Source: Tomocerus qinae
Taxonomy: Eukaryota > Arthropoda > Collembola > Entomobryomorpha > Tomoceridae
Length of the DNA: 64,000 bases
Reading direction: 5' to 3'
Assembly: GCA_020055645.1 (NCBI GenBank)
Contig: CM034547.1
Span: 6,138,001 to 6,202,000 of the forward strand
Shown here piece by piece: positions 1 through 12,440 of the stretch. How positions within the stretch are numbered: position 1 is the first letter of the stretch; each line of letters opens with the position of its first letter. The notes beneath the pieces were generated by a model. The model worked only from the letters and a program-made list of their open reading frames with translations, was not told the origin of the DNA and searched no databases. The translations under genes and the position numbers were made by a program.

Positions 1-107
1 GATCTGGGAATGCCGTCACATCACTAATAGATCAGAAAACTGTCGGAGAATTGGAGAAAGAATTCGTTTTCGTTTTCTCTAAGAATGCTCTTGCCATGAA
101 GCAATAG
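1..107 (+). CDS. C-terminal end of an unidentified protein (partial)
   Basis: The frame starting at base 3 is open from the window edge to a TAG at 105-107 and gives about 34 residues ending in FSKNALAMKQ. The composition is protein-like (mixed charged and hydrophobic residues, GELEKEFVFVF) and the other two forward frames stop sooner or look random. It is followed by about 2.2 kb of AT-rich sequence without genes, as expected after a gene's last exon. I do not recognise the family, and the fragment could be a chance open frame. Confidence 0.3.
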   Translation, partial: SGNAVTSLIDQKTVGELEKEFVFVFSKNALAMKQ

Positions 108-2314
108 ACTATTGTCTCTGTAGTGCATGGCCAACTCTATAATATGCGACTGAATTCGTAGATTTTAACAGCTTCATTTTATTGCCTCTTGTATGTACTG
201 ATCATTTACAATTTGGAAAACCTATATAAGATTATAGGTAGGTACTTATATGCATAGTTAAAGGTATAATCTACGAAATATTATTTATATAAACATAATA
301 AGGCCAATTTTAGGAAGACTTGTCACAGAGACAACGAATGTAAAGTGATATCATTGTTGTATATAGAATGTAGTAGTAATATAGATTTATTATTATGTTT
401 ATCAAGTAATCATCACCATAAACAATATTGTATTTAAGATCTAAATTCAAAAAGAGTTAAGTAGAACCTGTACAGATATTAATACACATGTATAAAATAT
501 TTATATATAAAGTTAAGAAAGTGTTGCTAATACACATTAGTCAGTAACAATAATAATTTAGATTCTAAAGAAAGAATTCTAAAGCCAGTGACTCAAAATA
601 CTCATTAATATAATACTCAATGTCACTAATATTAAATTGGTGTAGGTAGATAGTGTCTGCATTAGAATGACATTAGAATCAAGCACACATATAGACAGTG
701 TTAGTCAATAGAAATAGATAGCAGATGTATGTATGGATTTTATGAATATTGCAAGATTTAATTTTTAAATGTCGTCTCATCAATTCAATTCATTATATAA
801 TCATAATTATCACTTTCGGTAAGTTGTAATCATCCAAAGCATTATTCAGATCAGTAAAGACGCATTTCCCTTTAACTGTATTTAATTGTAAACCATTCAA
901 ATATAAATAAAAGTAAATACAGTAGTAAAAGTAATAACAATAATTTGCATTGACCAATTAGCATTTTCCTCCATTCTCTATATTTTTAGGTGTAAATGTA
1001 ACATTTAATGTAGTAAGACATCTGAAATGGTATTATATGCCTAGGTATATTTTGGCACATTTCAATTGGCCTCACCTCAAGATATGTTGACCTTATATGC
1101 ATATATTGTAAGTATTTAAATTAAAACTGAATATTTTATTGGTATTTAATTTCCTGGAACTGTCGAACGGACTCTCTACAATATACGGAAACTTATATCC
1201 GCATTTATTACTTTTATTACGCATTTTGCTACTTTATACAAGTACATAGAAAAAGTAGACAATATAGTTTTACCATATAGAGTTAATATACAGGGAATAT
1301 AATGTTAGTTTGAGTTCACTAAAAATCCGTCCTAGTTTCGTTAAGGTTAACGGAAATTATTATATCTTACAAACTACGCTGGTTTTAGTTCTTAATTCCT
1401 AGCCAAACAGAGAAATTGCAGAGTATAAGTCAAACATTTTGCAACTATTATATTGGATATTGGTTTAAACATTTTTATGGCTACTCTCAGGTGGATAATG
1501 TATACTCTGTATAATATTTGCAAAAATGTGGAAAAGACATATCTGTGGTAGACTCGAATTCCTTGTTATTATTCCTTGTGTAGCTACATTATAATATTGT
1601 TTAGTGATGTATGTATTTTTTATGCTGTTATTTCGTTTACTTTTGCTGCTTTCTAAATATTATTGCCTTATGTAAAGGATATGCTAGAAAACTGTCTTCG
1701 GATTTTATAGGAGTTTTATTCTACCTATTCGGCATATTATTCTAAGCAGCAACGCTAAATATTTGATGATCTGGGTTTAACATTCGATGAATAGGTCAAA
1801 AGAATATATAATACGTATTCTATATAATTATATTGCAAGATGTAGTAGACGAAGTATATAAACTATAAACCTTATATATTTTTATAAATCGTGTAATATT
1901 ATATTATAGTCTTTTGTTCAATGTCATCGTATATTTTATATGCAAATTACACTTGGAAGAATTCCTTAGTCCCTCCCTTCCATTAATTCCAAATGTAGTC
2001 CATCCCCTCTACATTTACATGACTTTTTAAAAACCTTTTGCTTCATTCCGTCAACAAGATTGGGAAATAATAGCATTTAGTAATAAAAGCTTTGCAATTT
2101 GTTTAGGACTTTTATTGTGTAAAGGAAATAAGAATTTAGACCGTGATTTAAATAGTGTTTATTTAGTTTAGATGTTATTTTCTAACCCAAACGCTACTCT
2201 CCCGAATTCTGAATAAATAGAGTTTAATGTAATTATTATTTCCGCAATTCCAAAAGCAAAATCTTGGTGATGCGGAACAGATGTTGAGAAACTGTTCCAA
2301 GAAAATCCACGAAA
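108..2314. other. Long AT-rich intergenic region
   Basis: No open frame with protein-like composition, no tandem array and no terminal inverted repeat was seen. It probably holds the 3' UTR of the gene ending at 107 and the upstream region of the CD36-like gene. No clear TATA element was identified. Confidence 0.6.
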
Positions 2315-5158
2315 ATGCAAGATAATAAGCACAAAGGTTTGGATGGAGTGCAGAAGCTGCTGATTTTCGGAGGCTTTGTGTGTTTTCTAGGATCTCTTAT
2401 CGCAGCCTTCGGAGGAGTCGACTTCTTTTTGGAGACCTGTGTCAGATTCGTAATTAAACTTCTTAAATTGGTCATTTGTTTTCACAGTATTGGTGCAGAC
2501 TAGCCAGTTCCCAACAAAACCTCCAGAAAATATTATGGTCTTGTAATACCACGGATATAAGTAGTCATTTTATTTGTTATTAACGAAGGGCTTTATATTT
2601 TTAGTCCGAATAGTTGCTAATACTAAATATAATTAAAACCCTTGTTAAATTGTAAAGTCTAGTAAAATTAAGCTTGAAAGAAAAGAAAGAAAGATATCTT
2701 TATGTCAGATTAATTTTTATCAAGATAAATACACAGCACACGTTTTATGGTGTTTTCTAGCTTATTCGATTGTCGAAAGATAACATGCTGTGGAATGTGT
2801 GGAAGGTAACAATTTGCAATTAGTATTACAATTTACAATCTATCGTATCTTACTTTACTCTTTGTCTTCTCATTTGAATAGGAAATCCCGATTCCGATAT
2901 ATTACAATTTTTACATCTTCAATATCACAAACGCGGATAAAATTGGCATGGGCGAGAAACCCAAACTCAACGAAATGGGACCCTACACATATTTGTAAGC
3001 TAGGGTATTTTTTCCAAAGGATTCTTAATCTATTTTTGCCAAATATTTTTCTTGTATATCACAGATTAAAGCTGAAGAAGAAGGATATTACCGTCAACGC
3101 AAAAGCTGACACGATACGATATCGCCAAACCAAACGTCTATTTTTTCAACCTGGAATGTCTTCAGGAAAGGAATCAGACAAAATAACTTACATCAATATG
3201 ATATACGTTGTAAGTTTTTCGTTTTTCATAATATCTCGCAGAAAATTGCAAAATTTAAAAAATAATACATTATTTGGATAATAGGCGGTATCTCATATGG
3301 CTCATGAAATAACGGATATACCAGCGGTGATGGAAATGTTGGACGGGATGTTGGCGGATGCTGGAGAAAAGTTGACAATCACAAGCACCGTGAAACAATT
3401 TCTTTTCACTGGAGTGTCCATTCAAGCTTATGTTGATTTAGTCAACGATCCAATTGTCCAGACTGCTGGAGAAGTCAAACTACCTGATCAATTTGCAGAT
3501 GGAAAGTTTGCAGTTTTCAAAGACGTAAGATAATCAATCAACAACTTCTAAGTAGCATGAAAGAAAATAATTTTGTGAAAACCATTTTAGAAAGATGGAG
3601 CTGATGACGGTTGGTGGGTCGTCAAGTCAGGGATAAGAAATTCAAACGATCTCGCGCGAATCGTGTCTATCGATGGCAAAAAGAAAATGAGTTACTGGAA
3701 ACACAATTTCTGTAATATGCTGAATGGAACTGACGGAATGCTCAACCAGCCGTTCATAATTCCAGGAGTCACTAAAATTCAGGCTTACACATTGGAACTC
3801 TGCCGATCCATCACTTGGGAATTTATCAATAACACAATCTCCAGAGGAGTTTTCGTTGGTAGGTACTCTCTCCCGGACTTTAAAACTCCAGAGGCAGATC
3901 CGGACAAATGGTGTTTCTGTCCAGCAGAAGATCCCAAGGATTGCAATATCATGGGAATGGCCAGTCTTAAACCATGCTATGGAGGTATGCGTTTCAATTA
4001 TTAGGTACGAGTGGTACGACAGGACCAGGCACGTATCCAGAAATTTGGTCAAGGGGGGCAACCATGAATTATGTCAGAAATTAAACAATCGCGCGAAAGG
4101 ATTTTTGGTCTTTTTCGGGAAAATTTTTCTCTTCTTCTCAGATTTAAGGGGAGCTGTGCCCCTGCCGCCCCCTACTGGATACGTGCTTGAACAGGACTTA
4201 TTATAGCTACATGAGAATTTTATTTTGACGTAAAATTACTTTTTATGAATTGGAGAATAATTGTTATTTTTATAGAATAAATTAAATCAAAAGTTTAGAT
4301 TCCGAAAATTAAACTCTAAAACTACATTTAGGGTAATTTTCAGAAATACAAGAAAGATGAAATGTATTATAAAAATTAAATAGTTTCTGCGTTTGGGCTT
4401 ATTTGCTAATAAAAATGCAAAAAACTTGTCATTTCACACCACTGATTGAATTACATGATGCTCCTCAGTTTCTTTTATAAGTTAATTAAAGTTATCTTTG
4501 TTTTAGGAGCTCCTTTAATGGTCTCCAAGCCCCATTTTTATAACGTTGATCCAAAAATTGCAAAAACTGTTGACGGTCTTTCTCCGAGCAAAGAAAAACA
4601 CGAATCCGTTTTGGACATTCACTCCGTAATCTAATAATCTAATTATTAATTTATCACAGATTATTAAATTCATTGTCTGAAGAAGATTCTTGGCATAGTT
4701 TACAGGGACAACGCTGCAAGCCTCTGTTCGAATTCAGCTTTCGATCGAACTGATGAACTGGGAAGACATGCCAACCTTCGCTAATGCGTCAAGAGCAATG
4801 GTTCCTTTTGCTTGGATTGAACAAGTAAATCAGAGAGATTTAAATTCAGAGAGACTCTCAATTATTTAAGTTAAAAAAATGATTTTCTATGCAGAAAGCA
4901 GAACTGGATTGGTTGAAAACTGCTGGAATTCGAATTTTGGAGACTTTTCGTCGAGCTTGGCCAACTCTTCGTTTCATTATCGTCCTCATGTGTCTTGGGA
5001 TTGTCGTAGGTGGCTTCGCTTTGGTTTACAAGAGTCGGACGTCAAACGATTACGATGAAGACGAACTCATCGCGAAAACAAATATTCAAGTGTTGGCCAG
5101 AGACTTTGCTGCGGGATTCGGGGACAAATATGCAACCGAGTACAGTGACACTCACTAA
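2315..5158 (+). CDS. CD36/SCARB family scavenger receptor
   Basis: Two-pass membrane glycoprotein of the CD36 class, which binds and moves lipids or lipoproteins at the cell or lysosomal membrane. Coding exons deduced from GT-AG sites and phase: 2315-2449, 2761-2805, 2882-2994, 3065-3209, 3285-3524, 3591-3984, 4507-4625, 4699-4824, 4895-5158, giving 526 aa, the normal family length. Seen: an N-terminal membrane helix (KLLIFGGFVCFLG); the hallmark IPIYYNFYIFNITN and GEKPKLNEMGPYTY; the ectodomain segment SYWKHNFCNMLNGTDG; the Cys-rich WCFCPAEDPKDC region; the FTGTTLQ block; and a C-terminal helix (IIVLMCLGIVVGGFALVY) with a cytoplasmic tail of about 50 residues. N-glycosylation sequons are present (NIT, NGT, NNT). 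Intron 6 (3985-4506) is the longest and holds a MITE. An AATAAA lies at 5488-5493. Which SCARB subgroup it belongs to is unresolved. Confidence 0.93.
4026..4189. mobile_element. Non-autonomous hAT-type MITE in a CD36 intron
   Basis: A 164-bp element. The left end CAGGCACGTATCCAG (4026-4040) and right end CTGGATACGTGCTTG (4175-4189) are inverted repeats matching at 14 of 15 positions. They are flanked by 8-bp near-duplications, gacaggac (4018-4025) and aacaggac (4190-4197), 7 of 8 identical. An 8-bp target duplication and termini starting CAG are features of the hAT superfamily. The interior has no transposase. It is unusually G/C-rich for this intron (runs of G and C at 4050-4060 and 4146-4172). 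Confidence 0.8.
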
Positions 5159-6025
5159 TTAGTCGCAATCCTTTGGCATTCAAAGGAGTCGATATGTAAA
5201 TATAAATATCAGCAGGCAGTCTTAATAAGCTTCGCTATAAAATATTCTCATGTATAAAGGCATTATGCACAAGGTAAACCATTACAGTTCTATTTTTAGT
5301 TCACTCTGTTCTGTTTACTAGTTTCATTTACTCAATACGTATTTTAATGCCTTCACCTGTATTAAACTCTTATTAAAATAATTTAAACGTGTTATATGTA
5401 GCAGTTTGTTAAATCTGTCACAGTTATGTTATGTTGAATACCGAAATAATATATGGCCAAATTGTGCTGTGATCATTGCTTGAAACCAATAAATTAAACA
5501 TACAAAAATAATAGATGACATAATTTATTCACTTACAGTGCAAAAAAATCATCCTCTTTATTTTTGAGATTCGCTACGGCTTAGTCAACATTCCATACAG
5601 ACAGACGATAAACAGCATAATAATATTATAGTGATCTTATATAACGAATACATAATAATTATATAACACTTAAACGCAGACTTGAGGATATTGAGTATGA
5701 CATTGATAGCATATAATATTACATCATCAAAAGATGGGCATTTAATCAAATAACCTTAAGCAAAGTTCAAGGCTTTGCGTATCATGTTGCTGATAATTCC
5801 TATCCACAGTAATAAAGTATAGTGTAAAATCCTTGTTTGATATGTACACAGACAAGGTTCCACTTCAAGTTTGTTTAGTGTCACTGAAGTTAGTACTCCA
5901 CTCCAGTCATTTGTTGTACTCATATACTGTCTGGGGTGAAATAATAATTTCTGTAAGCTTGAACATTTTATGTTGTAAACTGTTTATTTTTTTAACTGCT
6001 GCGATACTTCACTAAATTACAAAAT
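5159..6025. other. Intergenic region with CD36 3' end
   Basis: AT-rich sequence with a polyadenylation-type AATAAA at 5488-5493, about 330 bp after the CD36 stop. No further gene or repeat was seen up to the PhzF start. Confidence 0.6.
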
Positions 6026-7053
6026 ATGCCTTTTCCAATTTCAATCGTGGATGCTTTTACCACTGGGGAGAACAACCCATACACAGGGAATCCAGCAGCT
6101 GTGTGCCTTCTGGAATATGACGTAAGAATATCCACCAACAAAAATGCACCATTTTTAGGGAATAAGCTAAGGAAATATTTTATTAAATGTCTAACCCTAA
6201 TTATTTACTGCAGAATGATATTTCGGACGAAGAAAAGCAGAAAATTGCATCGGAGATGAATCTGAGTGAAACCGCTTTCGTTTCTGAAGGTTGGATTCGG
6301 GGTGAGAAGAAATTAGTGCCCTCGTCTGACTCTAAAATCAAAAGGACATTGAGATGGTTTACTCCAGCCATGGAAGTTCCGCTTTGTGGACACGCCACAG
6401 TTGCATCAGCCAAATGCATTTTCGAAAATGTTGACAATGTCAACGAAATAGAATTCGAATCAAAATTCAGAGGACTCCTTGGAGCAACAGTGAATAGGGT
6501 CACTTCACTGATCACGTTGAATTTCCCTGCAAATCCAACTGAGACATTGGAAACAGAAAATAATAAATGGATCGAGAGTATCATCCAAACGACATTAGGA
6601 TCTAAACTGAGCAAAGAAGCAGTGAAAGATTTGCAATATTCAAAGACGACTAATATTCTACTGATCCGACTGAAAGACGAATTGACAGAAACAGGCCTGG
6701 CCACTGTTTCTCCGAATTTCCAAAAGTTATTGGACATTGACACTGGGAAAGTTGTAAACGATATAATTGTAACAGTGAAAGGAGGTGGCGGGGGTAAACA
6801 TGATTTCTTTTCAAGATTCTTCGCTCCTTGGGATGGAATCAACGAAGATCCAGTCACAGGATTAGCTCATACAGTGCTCACTCCTTACTGGACACAGGAG
6901 TATGCCAAGGAGCAGGCTCTTCCCGTTGGAACTCTTCTTGCAAGACAACATTCCTCCCGCGGGGGAGATGTCCACTGTCTTTTGCAAGGAGATCGGGTTC
7001 GATTGTCGGGCAAAGCAAAAAGCACTGTCAAAGGAGAATTGTTAACTGCCTGA
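6026..7053 (+). CDS. PhzF-family isomerase/epimerase (copy 1)
   Basis: Phenazine-biosynthesis-like (PhzF/DAP-epimerase fold) protein. Animal members are cytosolic enzymes of poorly known substrate. Exons 6026-6121 and 6214-7053 (intron GTAAGA...GCAG, 92 bp), 311 aa. Seen: N-terminal VDAFTTGENNPYTGNPAAVCLLE; NLSETAFV, with the Glu that acts as general acid/base in PhzF; PLCGHATVASAKCIF; the glycine run KGGGGGKHDFFSRFFAPWDG followed by NEDPVTGLAH; and SSRGGDVHCLL near the C-terminus. All family landmarks are intact. The start is the first ATG upstream of the conserved N-terminus. AATAAA occurs at 7141-7146. It is a tandem duplicate of the next gene, with the intron at the same codon. Confidence 0.92.
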
Positions 7054-7672
7054 AGTAATACATCAATGAAAGTTGCTTATAGCAAATATATATTTAATTG
7101 TACTTGGAGGTTGCCAATCATAAAATTAAATGCAAAGTCTAATAAATATCCCCAGAGTTTAAATTAAAGCAAGAATTTGTTTTGTTATTATTTAATACAC
7201 AGTAACGAAATGTTATTCCTTGATTAATATTATTTAGATAAGACATTGCATTTAGTGCTGGATACAAATAGAAAAGATAAACGGAGAGCACCAACATGTT
7301 ATATAAAGTCAATGTCAAGTATCAAAGGCTTAGAATGTACGTTGTTAGCATAGTACACTGCAACTCCTACATGGCAAGTCTATCATAGCAATCCCTAGTT
7401 ATTTAATCATTCTAGTATCACATTCTGAAGGTGATCTGATATAGATCGTGTTGTATCTTCTTACTTATACCTTAAAGAATCGTCTGCCGTATAAGTCTTA
7501 CGACCAAGTATTGTATGACTCATTTCTATTCAAAACTTGCTCGAACACTTTTTAAACAGCATCAATAAATTGGCAGACTGGGCAATTGATTTGTTGGGGA
7601 AGGTATCTGTACTTAACTTTCTTGTACACAACCAATGATATTATTATTAAGTGTCACCTCAAAAAAATCAGT
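7054..7672. other. Spacer between the PhzF pair
   Basis: Contains the AATAAA of copy 1 (7141-7146) and presumably the promoter of copy 2. No other gene or repeat was recognised. Confidence 0.6.
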
Positions 7673-8825
7673 ATGAAATTTCCAATTTTCATTGTGGATG
7701 CTTTTATTACTGGAGAGAAGAATCGATACACGGGAAATCCTGCGGCTGTGTGCATCTTGGAATATGACGTAAGTGAACAAGTGAACTTTAATTGCTTAAC
7801 GAAATGTGAATGCAAATATGAATTTCCATATTTTAGTGGACGAAATTACACTAAGTTTATTGGCCAGTCTAGAATACAAACGAAAAGGGCGTTGCACCGA
7901 GAATACTGATAATTATTAATATAAATAATAATAATAAATTAATAAATTAATAAACTATAACCTGTTTCACTTCCAGAATGATGTTTCTGACGAGGAGAAA
8001 CAGAAAATAGCAATGGAGATGAATCTGAGTGAAACTGCATTCGTTTCTGAAGGTTGGCTTCGGGGTGAGAAAAAGTTGGAGTCCTTATGTGACTCCAAAA
8101 TCATTAAAAGGACACTGAGATGGTTCACGCCTGTAAATGAAGTTCCTCTCTGTGGACACGCTACTCTTGCGTCGTCCAACTGTATTTTCGAAAGCAATAA
8201 TAAAGTCAATCAAATAGAATTCCATTCTAAATTCAAAGGGATGCTAGGCGCAGAGATAGACAAGGTCACTTCATTGATCACGTTAAATTTCCCTGCAAAT
8301 GCACCTGAGATATTGGAAACAGAAAATAATAAATGGATCGAGAGTATTATTCAAACGACATTAGGCCCTAACTTGACCAAAGAAGCCGTGGAAGATTTGC
8401 AATATTCAAAAACGACTAAAATTCTACTCATCCGACTGAAAGATGGATTAACAGAAGTCGACTTAGCGAGCGTGTCTCCAAATTTCCAAAATCTGTTAGA
8501 GATAGATACTGGAAATGTTGTTTATTATATCACGGTGACAGTTAAAGGTGGTGGAGGCGGGAAACCGGACTTTTATTCAAGATTTTTTGACCCGTGGGAT
8601 GGGCTCAATGAAGATCCTGTCACAGGCTTAGCTCATACTGTGCTCACACCGTACTGGACACAGAAGTACTCTAAAGACTCTCAAGGCTCTTTTGTCAAAG
8701 TTGGGTCATTGTTCGCAAGACAACTTTCATCTCGCGGAGGAGATGTTTACTGTCTTTTACAAGGAGAACGGGTTCGATTGTCAGGCCGAGCAATTATAAC
8801 TGTCAGAGGAGAATTCATCGTCTAA
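7673..8825 (+). CDS. PhzF-family isomerase/epimerase (copy 2)
   Basis: Tandem paralogue of the gene at 6026. Exons 7673-7768 and 7977-8825, 314 aa. The same landmarks are present: VDAFITGEKNRYTGNPAAVC, NLSETAFV with the catalytic-type Glu, PLCGHATLASSNCIF, the KGGGGGKPDFYSRFFDPWDG segment, NEDPVTGLAH and SSRGGDVYCLL. The intron is at the same codon and phase as copy 1 but is longer (208 against 92 bp). A three-residue insertion (SQG/FVK region near 8680-8700) and A-to-D in FFxPWDG distinguish it. Both copies look functional. The start codon aligns with that of copy 1; the open frame extends further upstream to 7586, but those residues are not family-like. Confidence 0.92.
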
Positions 8826-10080
8826 ATTACCCGAATTGTCTATTACATTAAAACAACCATGAATTTTAATAATGATTATTTGTCATCGTATAAAACGGAA
8901 TTATTGACAGGGACTATGATAATGACATATTGCTCTACTTTAGCAGCGTATTATTGTTTACATCTCCTGACACAAAGTCATTGTGAATATTTTATCAGAC
9001 ATTTCCATAACATTTAGGTCAAGCAATTTCAATTAATTTGGTATGTAATTATATACCACTTGTATTGTATTACTGCCTGACTCCTTACCAAGCCAAGATA
9101 TCCTCCTTTCAATGTAAAATAGGTATTATTTAGTTGCGCAGGCAAGAAAACTACCACAAAACTGCAAGAATGAGATTTTAATAAACGCACAAGGTCTGCT
9201 CGCCCTTTCCATTTGTCAAACAAGTGCAAGTGAACTAAACAGGTTTGTAGTAACTAACAATGTAATAGTAACATTACAAATAAATATCTTTCTTTGCTCA
9301 TCTGATGCACATTCCCAGTACCGTATTTACAATCAGTTCCGAGGGGGGACGATGTGACAAATGTATCTATGATAATATTCGAACCGCCATTTTTGATGTC
9401 ATTCAGTAAAAGAAATTTTAATTGGATTAAGGGGGAACGGCACCCAATGACCCCATAATCACCTGAGCTTTGGTATTATGCTCATTTTAGTGCGCTTAGG
9501 TATCCCGAGACAAGATTCTACATATTTCTGCGAATTACATAACGAACAAGTTCTAGTTCGTGGCTGCTCGTTGAAATGAAGAAGACTACCTTGCTCTTGC
9601 TAAGTATTGCTAATTATGAATCAAAAAATTATTGCTCTTCAAGTTTTTAAGCATCTGGCATTTCTTTATTGACGCATGCAGGCACTCACCTTCTGGTGTA
9701 CACAGTAAATGAAATGATCCGGTTTATTTAAGTTACTTGCTACACTGGAAAGTTGAAATGACGTCTAATTTATAGACCTGATAAGTATAAATACTCCAAA
9801 AGTTTTGGCCTTTTGGCCATTTGATCAGGTTGGATTTGGTTATCATGAACACCTGTTCCTTTTGAAGTGTTCATCAATTTTATCAAAAAGACGACAGAAA
9901 AATTCAGACGTTTGATAGCTTTTTTTGAAAACGAAGTTAGTTACAGACTCGTTCATGTACTCTGCTACCATTTGATTTTTTAATGACTACAGACAAGTAT
10001 ATCGATTGTATTGTAAATCACAAAGTTCTAATAAGTGGTAATAGCCACAAAAATAACGTTTAAATCAACGATTAATCAAT
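8826..10080. other. Intergenic region upstream of the desaturase
   Basis: No gene recognised. Short G/C-rich patches interrupt the AT-rich sequence near 9340-9360 and 9430-9470 (a run of G, then several C runs) and could be scraps of a decayed element, but I found no terminal repeats. Confidence 0.5.
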
Positions 10081-11853
10081 ATGGCCCCAAAAGAACAGCA
10101 ACTTTTCCCTAGTGTAGCAAAATATCCACGAACCCAGGAAATACCAATAAGAAATCCTTTCGACTGGGTAACAGGTAAATAAATTAGTAAAATTATAAAC
10201 GTTTCTAAATATCTTAGTACACAGTTAGTCATACTATTAAGCTATAATAATATTTTACTTCTACTTGTAATGGTTATATTTATTAATAATTAATTTAATT
10301 TTTCTTAGACAAGCGGACAGTGGACGATGTTGGAGGCCTGTGGAGAGTACACAACAAATTGTATGATTTGACAGATTTTGTTGTCAACCACCCGGGCGGC
10401 TCTGATTGGATCTCCATGTCCCAAGGCATGGATATTACTGAGGCCTTTGAAACACATCATGCCAGAAATACACACATTGTCAAGAAAATCCTTGATCAGT
10501 ACTACGTACGTCAAATCAGCACTCCAAGAAAATCTCCTTATACGTTTGAAGAGACAGGATTTTTTAAAACACTCAAAAGAAGGACGGAACCAGTTTTTCA
10601 GGTATATTTTGGGAAATACGAAAAATTTAAAATTTCTGGGGTTTTAAGAGCTAGAAAATAATTATTATTTCGGAATATTTTCAGAAAGTGGGAACAGGTC
10701 CCAGTTTTGAGCTTACTTCTTTTGTTGACTCACTTTGCCTACTTTTCCTCGTGACATTTGTCATCTCCATTTATTTGGACTCTAACCTATTGCAAATTCT
10801 TTGTGGATACATTTTGGCCAAATGGAATCTTGGGACGCATAACTTTTTCCACTTCCGAGATTCATTCAGAAAATACTACTATGACTTCAGTTTCAATTCT
10901 TCGTTTGAGCATCGAATTGCTCATGTCTTCAGCCATCACATGTATCCTAATACTCAAATGGTACTTTTTCCTTTTATTCTATTATTTATGATTAATATTT
11001 ACAATTTTACATTAATCTTACATGCAAAAATTGTACCTATACTAGAGTCATAAAGTAAATAGACGAAAAAAAGTCCTATCTCCTCTCGCTCCATGTTGAA
11101 CTAAGTAAAATTGAGGCCTTGGATTTTTTTAATCCAAGTTTAAAAAATTTATCTGTAATTTGATTTTACAGGATCTTCAATTTGCAACGATCTCTGAATC
11201 TAGAACAAAATTGAAAATGATGGTACCATTTCTTCTTCCTTACAAAATGCTAAGAAGAATATATCAAATTCTAAGGGGAGTTCAAAGTTTTCGATGGGAA
11301 AATTTAATTGTTTATTTGCAACTAGCCGCCTCCATTTATTTTGCACCTTCTGTCTTGGTAAGAACTTTTATTTTCTATGTTTATTAGAAAAATCCAAATA
11401 GGACTTTTAACACATTTACAATTTTACAGATGGGAATAAAATCTTGGATACTGATTCATGTCTCTATGTCTACTTTCTATTACCTTATCGCTCTTGTCGG
11501 AGATACTCATGACAAAAGTGTAACATTCAATATTGAAGATTCTTCATACACAGGCGATTTCGGGTAAAACATAATAAAATACTTAATAAGTATACAATTC
11601 GTTATCCTTTTATATAAAATTACGATATTTCTATTGCAGGATTTTACAAGTTGCTTCCGTTTTAGAATCGCCGTTTGCCAAATCAGAGAAACATGATATT
11701 GAAGTCCTCACTTCCTTTGGGAATCATGCATTGCATCATTTGTTCCCTGCTGTTTGTCATTCAAAATTGAATTTAATTAAGGATATTTTCAGGGAAACAT
11801 TAGTGGACTTTCACTATGAAAAACGGGTACAAAATAACAATAAGACTCAATAA
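10081..11853 (+). CDS. Cytochrome b5-fatty acid desaturase-like fusion (Cyt-b5-related)
   Basis: Membrane-bound di-iron desaturase-like enzyme with its own electron-donor cytochrome b5 domain, like the arthropod cytochrome b5-related proteins; expected in the ER. Exons 10081-10174, 10309-10601, 10685-10960, 11172-11357, 11430-11563, 11640-11853, 398 aa. The b5 domain occupies about residues 40-105 with the heme loop VVNHPGGSDW and the second heme ligand in FETHHARNTH. Histidine boxes of the desaturase domain: HNFFH (HxxxH), HVFSHH (HxxxHH) and, near the C-terminus, HALHH (HxxHH) in NHALHHLFPAVCH. Hydrophobic membrane segments lie around LLFLVTFVISIYL and in the exon at 11430. The substrate is unknown. 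A repeat shared with the second oxidase gene lies in the intron at 10961-11171. Confidence 0.9.
11041..11147 (+). repeat. Dispersed short repeat, copy 1 (desaturase intron)
   Basis: About 107 bp that match, in opposite orientation, the segment at 35761-35869 with roughly 80-85% identity by eye. Shared blocks include gacgaaaaaaagtc, atgttgaact and aaaattgaggccttgga. It contains a small hairpin (ttggatttttttaatccaa). No clear terminal inverted repeats. Probably a MITE- or SINE-like fragment; family unknown. Confidence 0.65.
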
Positions 11854-12268
11854 AAACAAATTAAAAATACTAAAAAACACTGGGACATATAATTTACTTT
11901 CAAGCGAGAAAAAGGAATATATTTTCTATAGATATTCATTTACTACCTTTAATTAAACAACAGTTTTTAAATTGTCTGACCAATGCATAATATATTTCAA
12001 TAATAAATAACTTATAAGACCTCAGTTCAAAATACAACCTTACATATAAATACATTACAGAGAATAATAATGGACTAAATGCATGGGCGGACGTTTGAAC
12101 CATAACACTGAAATGGAGATGAGATGACAATACGTATATTTTGCACAATATTTGCACTTGGCATATTTTATAAATCAATAAGCAAATCAAGTATCTTGAC
12201 AAACCTAAATTGGAAATCAGGTTACACCAATAATTAGGTTAATGCCTACATAAGCTTAAGTGCATTAA

Positions 12269-12358
12269 TTATAATACCGCTGCTAACAGGACGACAGCCG
12301 ACAGAGTCGTAGCCGCAACCAGCAACTGGCGAACATTGCACAGCGTCGTTTCCTGTTT
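12269..12358 (-). other. Exon-like fragment encoding a hydrophobic C-terminal tail
   Basis: On the minus strand, a TTTTTTAG acceptor-type site (12359-12366) is followed by a 90-nt in-phase open stretch ending in TAA: KQETTLCNVRQLLVAATTLS, then a run of hydrophobic residues (AVVLLAAVL). It is distinctly more GC-rich than its surroundings and looks like the last exon of a GPI-anchored or tail-anchored protein. No upstream exons were found on the minus strand, where the plus-strand receptor gene begins only 270 bp away. It may be an orphan exon, a pseudogene scrap or chance. Confidence 0.3.
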
Positions 12359-12414
12359 CTAAAAAACCATCAAGGGAAGAATTGTGTTTCATTTAGTCTT
12401 TTTTGTTCATTGAT

Positions 12415-12440
12415 TTAAGGGGGGCGAACACCCCCCTTAA
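12415..12440. repeat. Perfect 10-bp G/C hairpin flanked by TTAA
   Basis: TTAAGGGGGG (12415-12424), loop CGAACA, CCCCCCTTAA (12431-12440): a perfect palindromic stem in AT-rich DNA. Possibly the remnant or end of a TTAA-associated element. Confidence 0.7.

Noticed and set aside
6201-6857. 218-codon open frame opposite PhzF copy 1
   Set aside because: Antisense shadow of a strongly conserved family; no independent motif.
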